Shown here: one piece after another, positions 23,999 to 31,310 of the stretch | How positions within the stretch are numbered: the stretch's first letter is position 1 | How the letters are laid out: each line of letters opens with the position of its first letter | Origin: a bacterium | GTDB lineage: Bacteria; Patescibacteria; Dojkabacteria; JAKAPS01; JAJZLI01 | Reading direction: 5' to 3' | DNA: 45,726 nucleotides | NCBI GenBank assembly: GCA_021809565.1 | Contig: JAJZKG010000005.1 | Location: forward strand, 1-45,726 | Notes under the pieces: generated by a model | The model's database searches: none | What the model saw: the letters and a program-made list of their open reading frames with translations, nothing else | Told to the model about the DNA's origin: nothing | Translations under genes and position numbers: made by a program

Positions 23999-25393
23999 AT
24001 GAACTGGACTAACCTGATATTCATTTATCAACCACCTACACAAAAAGATGAAATTTTAAAGAAGGTTATTGAAGAAAGCTATATACCTTTGTTTAATGTT
24101 TTAAAAAATAATAAGAATGCAAGGATTAATCTTGCGATAAACGCAGGTCTAACAGAGACTCTAAATAAATTAGGATATACTAATCTTATTAACACAATAT
24201 CGGATTTATCGTTAAAAGGACAAATAGAATTTGTAGACACACCCTCGTATCAAGCTTTTCTTCCAATGTTATCTCAAGGTGAGATAAAAAGACAGATACT
24301 TATAAATAAGAAGATCAATCAGATGTATTTTAAAAATTATGATCCTTTGGGTTTTCTTCCTACAGCAATGGCATATGATGAAAAATCATTTGATGTTATA
24401 AAAAATCTTGGTTATAGGTATGTATTACTCGATGAAACGGCCATATTAGGACCCATAGATCACCAGAGTATATATCAGCATAATGGGTTAGATATTTTTA
24501 TAAGAGACAGAGCTTCCAGCTTCTATATTCTTACTGCACAAATGGAAAAAAAAGAAGATTTGATATCTTCATTGCAAAGTAAAATCAAAGGATCTGAATT
24601 CTTATATACAGGAGAAGATGGAGAGACTTTTGGACATCAAAGAATTGGATATGTAAAAATGTTTGAATATCTATATGATCAAAAATCTATAAATTATATT
24701 TTGTTTAAAGATATCATACTTAAGATTAAAAAAAGAGTAATCATCAATCCACGTGAGAGCACATGGACTGTACCTCTATATAATGAACAAAATTCTTTTG
24801 AAAGATGGTTTAGTGAAGATAATAAAATACACCGATTACAACAGAAACTTCTAAATTTAGCACTAAGTTCAGTATATAATTCTATATACAAAATTGAGGA
24901 TCCCTATATTGTAGATATAGATTATACTTATCTTCAAGAGAGAGAAAAAACATGGTTAAAAGCAAGATACTTGCTTGATCAATCCTTATATCATGATCAA
25001 TTCTTTTTTGCATCTATAAAGCCTGTATGGGATATAGAAATGATTGAAAGAGGTGCTTATAATCTTTCTGTAATAATTGATTTAGTTCCAGACACAAAAA
25101 AAACAGAGAAAGAAAAAGGAAGATCATATTATGAAGATATTCTACTTACTGCCATAGCATGGGAAAGAGAAGGAAAAATAAAAAAACTTTCGTCACAATT
25201 TTTCACTGATGAACGTAATAAAAAGATAGTAAATACAAAATCTGATCCAAATGGATATGATAAAGCAATAAAAAGGCTAGAGACAGAGATGTACAATGCA
25301 TCAAATAATAGAGAGTATGACATAGCAGATAAGTTGAAAACCAGAATAGAAGAAATTAGACAAGAAAAATTAAGCTTAGGAAATAAAAATTAA
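23999..25393 (+). CDS. GH57-like protein lacking catalytic residues, with C-terminal UVR-like hairpin
   Basis: Alpha-glucan-acting GH57 fold (amylase, glucanotransferase or branching relatives), 464 residues. Compared with the neighbour at 25397, three family positions have changed: His8 of the first motif is Phe8 (FIYQPP for HIYQPP), His85 is Gln85 (YQAFLP for YHAFLP), and the nucleophile Glu124 position holds Ala123 (PTAMAYDEK for SPELGISEK; codon 24365-24367). The acid/base region DGETFGH (207-213) is kept. Loss of the nucleophile predicts no hydrolysis. Residues about 420-457 form a helical hairpin resembling the UVR motif of UvrB/UvrC (RLETEMYNASN then YDIADKLKTRIEEI), after a run of charged residues. 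A regulatory or binding partner of the active paralog is my inference. Confidence 0.82.
   Translation: MNWTNLIFIYQPPTQKDEILKKVIEESYIPLFNVLKNNKNARINLAINAGLTETLNKLGYTNLINTISDLSLKGQIEFVDTPSYQAFLPMLSQGEIKRQILINKKINQMYFKNYDPLGFLPTAMAYDEKSFDVIKNLGYRYVLLDETAILGPIDHQSIYQHNGLDIFIRDRASSFYILTAQMEKKEDLISSLQSKIKGSEFLYTGEDGETFGHQRIGYVKMFEYLYDQKSINYILFKDIILKIKKRVIINPRESTWTVPLYNEQNSFERWFSEDNKIHRLQQKLLNLALSSVYNSIYKIEDPYIVDIDYTYLQEREKTWLKARYLLDQSLYHDQFFFASIKPVWDIEMIERGAYNLSVIIDLVPDTKKTEKEKGRSYYEDILLTAIAWEREGKIKKLSSQFFTDERNKKIVNTKSDPNGYDKAIKRLETEMYNASNNREYDIADKLKTRIEEIRQEKLSLGNKN
25256..25369 (+). other. UVR-like hairpin domain at the end of the first GH57 protein
   Basis: Codons for residues about 420-457. 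The pattern L-x3-M-x2-A-x4-(E)YDIADKL-x3-I-x2-I fits the UVR consensus L...M..A....F..A..LR..I..L. It is named UVR by eye only. In UvrB and UvrC this hairpin mediates protein-protein contact. Confidence 0.55.
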
Positions 25394-25396
25394 TAT

Positions 25397-26821
25397 ATGA
25401 TCTGGACAAATTTTCTACACATATATCAACCACCTACACAAACAAAAGAAATGCTTGATCTTATAGCAGATGAAAGTTATAGTGTTATTCTCAATACATT
25501 GAAAGAAAACCCCAAAGGTAAAATTACACTAAATATAAATGCATCACTAACAGAATTATTTATAAAATATAAATATGATAATCTAATTTCAGATATAAAA
25601 TTACTACTTGAAAGAGGACAAATAGAGTTAACTGATTCAGCAGCATATCATGCATTCTTACCACTTGTTCCAGAAGATGAAATAATAAGACAAATAGAAT
25701 TAAATCACAAAATAAATAAGTCTGTATATGGCAATTTATACAATCCAAAAGGATTTTTCTCCCCTGAACTTGGAATATCAGAAAAAGTTGTGAATGTTGT
25801 ATCAAATATGGGGTATAAGTGGATGTTATTTGATGAGTTAGCGTTTGAGAAAGACAAAGGTGATATAAGACATGACATATTATACAAAATTAAAGGTACA
25901 GATATGATAGGTTTTTTCAGAGATAGAGATATTAGTTTTAAAATATTGTCCGCACAACTAGAGAATGGAAATATATTTCTAGCAGAAATAAAAGATTTAA
26001 TTGATAAAAATATTTACCTACCAACTGCAATGGATGGAGAAACATTTGGACACCACAGACCAGGGTTAGAATTACTTCTTGAAGATATATTTAAATCTGA
26101 CAAGATTAAAACTGCAAGATATGAAGATCTTATAGATCTTTTTAAAATTGGAGATACCGTATCAATAGTACCTTCTACTTGGGCATTAATACCAGTAGAG
26201 TTATTAAAAGATCAGCCATATCAAAGATGGTTAAACCATGATAACGAGGTAAACCAAATGCAATGGCAGCTTACACATTTTGCAATAGAAAAGGTCAATA
26301 CATCACAGTATAGATTCAATGACTTAGATGATAACAATAAAAAATTAAGTAGGAAAGAAAAACAATGGCATAAATCAAGAAGTATACTTGATAAAGCACT
26401 ACATTCTGATCAATATTGGTGGGCTTCAGCAAGGCCTTGGTGGAGTATAGAAATGATAGAGAAGGGGGCATATGAACTTAAAGAAAGTATCCTGAATCTC
26501 CCTGATTTAGAAGAGAAAGATAAAGAGAAGGCTATAAATTTATATAAAGGAATAATATTTACTTCATTCACTTTTCAAAGAGAAGGAATTATAGACAGAA
26601 TGGCAAATAATTTTGACGAAGAAGCAGGGGAAATCATTGAAACTAAATCATATGATGCTGATCCCAAAGAATATGATAGCATAATAAAGCATCTTGAAAA
26701 ACAAATGCTTGAATCAGCAAATAAGCTTAACTTTAAAAGAGCAGAAGAGTTTAGAAAAAGGATAAATAATCTTTATTTGAAACAAAAAGGAATAATAGGC
26801 TATAATAAAAGACATGGATAA
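25397..26821 (+). CDS. GH57 alpha-glucan-active enzyme with C-terminal UVR-like hairpin
   Basis: Intact GH57 member of 474 residues, acting on alpha-1,4-glucan by hydrolysis or transglycosylation through a Glu nucleophile. Family motifs in order: HIYQPPTQ (8-15; His8), RGQIELTDSAAYHAFLPL (73-90; His85), GFFSPELGISEK (119-130; Glu124 as nucleophile), and AMDGETFGHHRPG (211-223; Asp213 as acid/base). The region LHSDQYWWASARPWW follows near residue 335. It ends in a UVR-like hairpin, about 426-463 (HLEKQMLESANKLNFKRAEE). Starts three bases after the degenerate paralog and overlaps the GT5 gene downstream by 8 bases, so all are co-translated. The exact reaction cannot be told from sequence. Confidence 0.88.
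   Translation: MIWTNFLHIYQPPTQTKEMLDLIADESYSVILNTLKENPKGKITLNINASLTELFIKYKYDNLISDIKLLLERGQIELTDSAAYHAFLPLVPEDEIIRQIELNHKINKSVYGNLYNPKGFFSPELGISEKVVNVVSNMGYKWMLFDELAFEKDKGDIRHDILYKIKGTDMIGFFRDRDISFKILSAQLENGNIFLAEIKDLIDKNIYLPTAMDGETFGHHRPGLELLLEDIFKSDKIKTARYEDLIDLFKIGDTVSIVPSTWALIPVELLKDQPYQRWLNHDNEVNQMQWQLTHFAIEKVNTSQYRFNDLDDNNKKLSRKEKQWHKSRSILDKALHSDQYWWASARPWWSIEMIEKGAYELKESILNLPDLEEKDKEKAINLYKGIIFTSFTFQREGIIDRMANNFDEEAGEIIETKSYDADPKEYDSIIKHLEKQMLESANKLNFKRAEEFRKRINNLYLKQKGIIGYNKRHG
26672..26785 (+). other. UVR-like hairpin domain at the end of the second GH57 protein
   Basis: Codons for residues about 426-463: HLEKQMLESANKLNF followed by KRAEEFRKRINNL. It aligns by eye with the end of the first GH57 protein, at the same position relative to the catalytic fold, so the tail predates the duplication. 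Confidence 0.55.
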
Positions 26822-28163
26822 GATTAATGTTTTATTCGTTTCATCTGAACTTGCACCAATAATAAAAGTAGGTGGTCTTGCAGACGTTGCAGGAGCTTTA
26901 CCAAAATGTTTACTAGATTTTATTAATATACAAGTTGTAATACCCAAATATAAAATAATACCCACACCAGCTCCCACAACAATTCCTGGATCAGATGTTA
27001 AAATAAATTATATAGATATACCAGAATACTTTTCATCAAGAGATAATGTTTATGGGTATCCAGATGATCCAATAAGATTTGCAGTATTCTCACAAAAAGT
27101 AGTTCAAGATATAAAAGATGAGAAGTTTGGAAGAGTAGATATTGTTCATATAAATGACTATCATACATCACTCATCCCTATACTTCTAAAAGATATAGGA
27201 CTAAATAATGTAAAAACTATGTTGACTATACATAATTTAGGACCAGCTTATCAAGGAAGATACTCACTTGACCTATTAGATGCACTGAAACTTCAAAAAT
27301 ACCATTCAACAATAGAAATAGACAAATCAGATAATCAAATTAATCTTCTACTACAGGGAGTATTAAATGCAAATATCGTATCAACGGTATCATCTACTTA
27401 TGCTAAAGAAATATTAACAAAAGAATATGGAGGAGAGATAGAAGATTTTATGGAACTTAGAAAAAGTAGTTTGTATGGAATATTAAATGGGATAGATTAC
27501 TCAATTTATGATCCAGAGAAAGATGAGAAGATTTATTTTAAATATAATATATCCAATTATAAGATGGGAAAACTAGAAAATAAGAAAAAACTTATTGATG
27601 AATTACATTTAAAATTTGGAACAGACACTCCTCTTTTTGCTTTTATATCAAGGCTAGATTATCAAAAAGGTATTGATATATTGATAAAAGCTATGGAGAC
27701 TCTAGAAACCAAAAATGTAAACTTTATTATACTAGGAACAGGAGCAAAAGATTTTGAAGATCAATTACAAATTTTAGGAACAAAAAATCCTGCCCTATTT
27801 GCTGATATAACTTTTGATATAACGCTAGCAGAAAAAATATATGCAGGGGCTGATGCACTAATCATACCTTCAAGGTACGAACCTTCTGGATTGACACAAA
27901 TGATTGCAATGAAATATGGAACTTTACCTATTGTAAGATCAACTGGAGGACTTAAAGATTCTGTTGAGGGATTGGTATCTGGATTTACATTTGAAGATTA
28001 TTCGCCTCTGAGTCTAGTTAATACACTTAAAGAAGCATTATCCATGTTTAATACCCCAAAATGGGACGAAATGATACAAACAGCAATGAACGAAGACTTC
28101 TCTTGGGGGAGATCTGCCGAAAAGTATGTTGCACTGTACCAACAACTAGTAAGTAATCTATAA
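26814..28163 (+). CDS. glgA: GT5 glycogen/starch synthase
   Basis: ADP- or UDP-glucose-dependent alpha-1,4-glucan synthase, GT-B fold. The N-terminal donor loop is canonical, KVGGLADVAGALP with Lys18 (codon 26865-26867). The rest is in order: HINDYHTSLIPILL, TIHNLGPAYQG, GILNGIDYSIYDP, ISRLDYQKGIDIL, IIPSRYEPSGLTQMIAMKYG and the C-terminal FSWGRSAEKYVALY. The 449 residues are slightly short of the usual 470-480. Last member of the tight operon that begins at 21398. The other GT5 copy, at 22470, lacks the Lys. The symbol is by family; substrate specificity is not proven. Confidence 0.92.
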   Translation: MDKINVLFVSSELAPIIKVGGLADVAGALPKCLLDFINIQVVIPKYKIIPTPAPTTIPGSDVKINYIDIPEYFSSRDNVYGYPDDPIRFAVFSQKVVQDIKDEKFGRVDIVHINDYHTSLIPILLKDIGLNNVKTMLTIHNLGPAYQGRYSLDLLDALKLQKYHSTIEIDKSDNQINLLLQGVLNANIVSTVSSTYAKEILTKEYGGEIEDFMELRKSSLYGILNGIDYSIYDPEKDEKIYFKYNISNYKMGKLENKKKLIDELHLKFGTDTPLFAFISRLDYQKGIDILIKAMETLETKNVNFIILGTGAKDFEDQLQILGTKNPALFADITFDITLAEKIYAGADALIIPSRYEPSGLTQMIAMKYGTLPIVRSTGGLKDSVEGLVSGFTFEDYSPLSLVNTLKEALSMFNTPKWDEMIQTAMNEDFSWGRSAEKYVALYQQLVSNL

Positions 28164-28169
28164 TACACA

Positions 28170-28175
28170 TATAAT
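28170..28175 (+). promoter_or_regulatory. Possible -10 box (TATAAT) for the HAD gene
   Basis: TATAAT in the 29-base gap after the glucan operon, 17 bases before ATG 28193. A separate transcript for the small HAD protein is plausible. Confidence 0.35.
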
Positions 28176-28192
28176 CCTTTTAATAAAAATCA

Positions 28193-28780
28193 ATGATAAG
28201 AAAAAAATTAAACATTGGTGTTGATATTGATAATGTTATATTAGATGAAATATCATCTTTAAAATATATATATAGTAAAAATAATATACCAAAAAAAGAA
28301 GCACTACCAATAAATCAGATATATTCTCTTCATAATGTTTGGAACTCTCTAGAAGAATATGAATCAAGGCTAAAAGAGTGGCACAATTCTGAAGAATTTT
28401 TAAACCTAAAACCTATTAAAGGAGCAAAAAAAGCGCTAACCAGACTATCTAGGGATCATGACATCTATTTAATAACAGCACGTTCATTATTTTTAAAAGA
28501 TAGAACACTAGAAAATTTAAACTCTCATTTTAAGGGGTATTATAAAGATGTGCACTTCACAGGATATGGGGAAGATACAACATTATCAAAAGCAGAAGTA
28601 TGTAAAAACTTAGGCATTAATATTTTCATAGATGATGCAGAAGAGAACATTATAGAAGTATCATCACTGGGGATTGATACTTTAATATTTGATACTCCAT
28701 GGAATCAAAATATTGGAAAAATCAAGAACACAAAGAGAGTCTATTCTTGGAAAGAGATAGAAGAGTATATAAATAGTTAA
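28193..28780 (+). CDS. HAD-family phosphatase, 5'(3')-deoxyribonucleotidase-like (NT5C/YqfW type)
   Basis: Small cytosolic HAD phosphatase of 195 residues. Motif I is GVDIDNVILDE (about 9-19), with the nucleophile and acid/base Asp pair in DID; motif II is YLITAR (about 91-96), then a Lys in TLSKAEVCKNLGI, and motif III/IV FIDDAEENI. The helical cap between residues 20 and 80 and the IFDTPWNQ segment match the NT5C and YqfW-like group, which dephosphorylate nucleotides or related compounds. It follows the glucan operon by 29 bases; no link to glucan metabolism is required. Confidence 0.8.
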   Translation: MIRKKLNIGVDIDNVILDEISSLKYIYSKNNIPKKEALPINQIYSLHNVWNSLEEYESRLKEWHNSEEFLNLKPIKGAKKALTRLSRDHDIYLITARSLFLKDRTLENLNSHFKGYYKDVHFTGYGEDTTLSKAEVCKNLGINIFIDDAEENIIEVSSLGIDTLIFDTPWNQNIGKIKNTKRVYSWKEIEEYINS

Positions 28781-28793
28781 AATTATATTTTTA

Positions 28794-29042
28794 CTAGTAG
28801 AGACTTTTTACTGTTTCATCTATTATTTCAGAAATTACTTCCTCCATATCGGCTTCACTAGTAATTCTTGATGCATAAGGTAAAGTTGCCTCACTTGTGA
28901 CAAATATTCCCCATTTTTCTTTCAATCTTAACCTTAATTCTTCTAATGGACTATTAGGTATAATGCTTACAATTGAATCATCTGGATTTTGAAATCCCAT
29001 CTCTTGTGCTGTGTTGTAATCGTTAAATATTTCTGGTGACAT
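28794..29042 (-). CDS. Small acidic protein, unknown function
   Basis: 82 residues, acidic, no signal peptide, membrane helix or known motif. It consists of a probable disordered N-terminus, a helix around EELRLRLKEKWGIF (about 34-47) and a C-terminal helix EADMEEVISEIIDETVKSL. A TATATT box 6 bases before the ATG supports expression. It lies 110 bases downstream of a toxin-antitoxin pair on the same strand, but its own promoter argues against it being part of that unit. Confidence 0.6.
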   Translation of the reverse strand: MSPEIFNDYNTAQEMGFQNPDDSIVSIIPNSPLEELRLRLKEKWGIFVTSEATLPYASRITSEADMEEVISEIIDETVKSLY

Positions 29043-29048
29043 ATTTTT

Positions 29049-29054
29049 AATATA
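29049..29054 (-). promoter_or_regulatory. Possible -10 box (TATATT) for the 82-residue protein
   Basis: On the minus strand TATATT ends 6 bases before the ATG at 29042. No -35 seen. Confidence 0.35.
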
Positions 29055-29151
29055 ATAAACTAAGACATTGATTGTAGTAGAACTGGTAGATTATGTCAAC
29101 TTATAGTCTTATCCAATGCAAAATGCACACAAGTTAAAAATATCTACTATT

Positions 29152-29409
29152 TTAATAAAGTTGGCTGTGTGTGCCAATAAATGCAAAGAGTATTATAATG
29201 TTACCTTTGACTGTGTATAGCGCACGTACATCTCCACTGATATCAATACTCCTATATCCTAGATATTTTCCTTTAAGTGCATGATTTCTTAAAGTTATGT
29301 CAAAAGGATTCATCTCAAATAGTCTGATTCTATATTTAAACTGATTTTTGATTTTTATGTTTAGTCTTGAATATTGTTTATCAAAGTTTTTTGTGGTTTG
29401 AATATTCAT
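29152..29409 (-). CDS. YafQ/RelE-family toxin of a type II toxin-antitoxin pair
   Basis: 85 residues with the RelE fold pattern. The YafQ-type end RALYTVKGNIIILFAFIGTHSQLY (shown in two parts: RALYTVKG, then FIGTHSQLY) carries the conserved His-Ser and terminal aromatic residue of these mRNA interferases. The middle NHALKGKYLGYRSIDI is also typical (HxLkG..g.rs..i). These toxins cut mRNA on the ribosome. The ATG shares one base with the stop of the antitoxin (TAATG), the standard arrangement for coupled production. Confidence 0.85.
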   Translation of the reverse strand: MNIQTTKNFDKQYSRLNIKIKNQFKYRIRLFEMNPFDITLRNHALKGKYLGYRSIDISGDVRALYTVKGNIIILFAFIGTHSQLY

Positions 29410-29684
29410 TACAAATTATCAAGATGGTCAAACATTTCTTCAAGTGTTTTAAATGGACCGCTCACTTTACCAGCAGCTATCTCTATCTCTGCTTGTGAAA
29501 TAATTTTTTCCATTTTTTCAGTCATTGGTTCAGTAGTTATAAAATGTACACTTCCAGTACTAGCAAGCTCATACAGATAAGCATTAAGTAAATTGCTCAA
29601 TGGAATACCTAACTTCCTAGCAACTTTTTGTGCTTTTAATTTGGTTGTTACATCTGTTTTAAAATTAACTGTTTCTGTTTTCAT
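29409..29684 (-). CDS. RelB/DinJ-family antitoxin
   Basis: Ribbon-helix-helix antitoxin of 91 residues that binds both the toxin and its own promoter. The N-terminal strand and helices read TVNFKTDVTTKLKAQKVARK, then LGIPLSNLLNAYLYELA; the C-terminal FKTLEEMFDHLDNL is the toxin-wrapping part. I start it at ATG 29684. The longer frame begins at a TTG (29720) that is the -35 TTGACA itself, so those 12 codons are promoter. Predicted leaderless transcript. Confidence 0.85.
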   Translation of the reverse strand: MKTETVNFKTDVTTKLKAQKVARKLGIPLSNLLNAYLYELASTGSVHFITTEPMTEKMEKIISQAEIEIAAGKVSGPFKTLEEMFDHLDNL

Positions 29685-29691
29685 ATAATCT

Positions 29692-29720
29692 ATTGTATAT
29701 ACATTAGATAAAAATGTCAA
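29692..29720 (-). promoter_or_regulatory. Promoter of the RelB/YafQ pair (TTGACA-17-TACAAT) with palindromic operator
   Basis: On the minus strand TTGACA (29715-29720) and TACAAT (29692-29697) are 17 bases apart, and the -10 ends 7 bases before ATG 29684. The perfect palindrome TGTATATACA (29694-29703) overlaps the -10 and is a natural site for autorepression by the antitoxin. Confidence 0.75.
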
Positions 29721-29758
29721 ATATAGTGTACGAGTTACATAGTAGTACTAATAAGTTG

Positions 29759-31207
29759 TTAAACTTTTTTGATTATGGGAAAGAATTCTGTCTCTCTTAT
29801 ATTAGATAAATTTGCAACAATCATAAAGAATCTTTCAAGTCCAACACCAAAACCGGAGGCTGGAGGCATACCATATTCTAATGCTTCTATAAAATCTTGA
29901 TCCATCATTTGAGCCTCCTTATCACCATTATCTCGCATCTTTTGTTGCTCTTTAAATCTATTTAGTTGATCAATAGGATCATTAAGCTCAGAGAACGCAT
30001 TCCCAACTTCAGCTCCAAACATCAAAACTTGGAATCTATCAACAAAACTAGGGTTTTCTCTTTTTGATTTTGCAAGTGGAGATATTTCTATTGGATGATC
30101 TATTAAGAATATAGGGCCTTTTAATGTTGGTCTTGCTATCTTTTTATATATTCTATCTATCCATCGATTCTTATCTGAGGTGGTATCATCGGATAATCCT
30201 ATTTCCAAACCTTTTTTCCTTAGTTTTTCTAATGTGTTATATTCTGCAAGATCACATCCAACCTTTTTCATCAAATCTGAATATTTTATCTTAGGCCATG
30301 GGGTTGCAAAATTTATTGTTTCATCTTTATACATGATCTCTAAAGTACCAAATGTTTCTTTAATCATATATGTATATAAACCTTGAACAAATTTCATCAT
30401 ATTCTCGTAATCTGAATATGCCCAGTAACATTCCATCATTGTAAATTCCTGGAGATGTTGCATACTCATACCTTCATTTCTAAACACTTTTCCTATGCTA
30501 AAAACCTTATCAAATCCTGCAACCATAAGTCTCTTTAGATAAAGTTCTAAAGCTATTCTTAAATATAAATCTTGGTTTAAAGAATTATGGTGAGTTAAGA
30601 AAGGTTCTGCTTCAGCTCCACCAGGAATAAGTTCAAGTATTGGTGTGTCTACTTCAAGAAAATTTTCCTTAAATAAATAATCTCTACATGCCTGAAAGAA
30701 CTTTGATTTTAACCTAAGTTTTTCTTTTAATTCCTTATTGGTTATAAGATCAACATATCTTTTCCTCACTTTCTCCTCCTCATCCTGTAATCCAAAATGT
30801 TCACTAGGAAGAGGGCGTATTGATTTAGCAAGCATTTTAAACTCTTCAACATTCAAAGTTATCTCTCCAGCACTTGTTTTGAATAACGAACCTTTTGCCT
30901 CTATATGATCACCTAAATCAAAAAGTTCTAGTAAATCATAATCCTTTGTGTTTTTTAAAGATAAAAAAAGTTGTATTTTTGAACTATCATCTTCAATATC
31001 AAAAAAAGATATTTTCCCGTGAGATCTTATACCAACAATCCTACCTGTAAGATAGATAGATTTATTTTCAAACTTAGCAAAATTATCTAAAGCTTCCTTG
31101 TTAGTGTAATCTTTGTTGGATTTGATTGGATAAGGATCTACGCCTTTATCTTTTAAAAGTTTCAATTTTTCTAGTCTTTGTTGTCTCAACTCATCAAATG
31201 TTGCCAT
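29759..31207 (-). CDS. lysS: Lysyl-tRNA synthetase, class II
   Basis: Charges tRNA-Lys. N-terminal OB-fold anticodon domain (about 45-140, with IYLTGRIVGIRSHGKISFFDI), then the class II catalytic core: motif 1 around LRLKSKFFQACRDYL, motif 2 FRNEGMSMQHLQEFTMMECY, and motif 3 GFGVGLERFFM near the end. The segment DFIEALEYGMPPASG is LysS-specific. 482 residues against about 490-505 usually. Divergent from proS with a 100-base shared promoter region. Confidence 0.97.
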   Translation of the reverse strand: MATFDELRQQRLEKLKLLKDKGVDPYPIKSNKDYTNKEALDNFAKFENKSIYLTGRIVGIRSHGKISFFDIEDDSSKIQLFLSLKNTKDYDLLELFDLGDHIEAKGSLFKTSAGEITLNVEEFKMLAKSIRPLPSEHFGLQDEEEKVRKRYVDLITNKELKEKLRLKSKFFQACRDYLFKENFLEVDTPILELIPGGAEAEPFLTHHNSLNQDLYLRIALELYLKRLMVAGFDKVFSIGKVFRNEGMSMQHLQEFTMMECYWAYSDYENMMKFVQGLYTYMIKETFGTLEIMYKDETINFATPWPKIKYSDLMKKVGCDLAEYNTLEKLRKKGLEIGLSDDTTSDKNRWIDRIYKKIARPTLKGPIFLIDHPIEISPLAKSKRENPSFVDRFQVLMFGAEVGNAFSELNDPIDQLNRFKEQQKMRDNGDKEAQMMDQDFIEALEYGMPPASGFGVGLERFFMIVANLSNIRETEFFPIIKKV

Positions 31208-31216
31208 ATGGTAAAG

Positions 31217-31245
31217 ATTTTATCTTATTCAAAAGGTTTTATCAA
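31217..31245 (-). promoter_or_regulatory. lysS promoter (TTGATA-17-TAAAAT)
   Basis: Minus-strand TTGATA at 31240-31245 and TAAAAT at 31217-31222, 17 bases apart. The -10 ends 9 bases before the ATG at 31207, so the leader is absent or only one or two bases long. Confidence 0.65.
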
Positions 31246-31296
31246 ACTATATATTTTAATAAAAACTATTTCATTCCTCTTACAATATATAAATGA

Positions 31297-31302
31297 TATA
31301 AT
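31297..31302 (+). promoter_or_regulatory. proS -10 box (TATAAT) that decides the start codon
   Basis: TATAAT ends 2 bases before an in-frame ATG at 31305 and 8 bases before a second at 31311. Transcription should begin near 31309-31311, so the first ATG would not be in the mRNA and the second is the likely, leaderless, start. Confidence 0.55.
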
Positions 31303-31310
31303 GGATGTGT

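Noticed and set aside
24000..25393. First GH57 gene as a pseudogene
   Set aside because: The frame is intact over its full length, tightly placed in the operon and conserved outside the changed catalytic positions, so a functional non-catalytic protein is more likely.
29685..29720. Longer antitoxin reading frame from TTG 29720
   Set aside because: The TTG is part of the -35 hexamer TTGACA and the extra codons cover the whole promoter.
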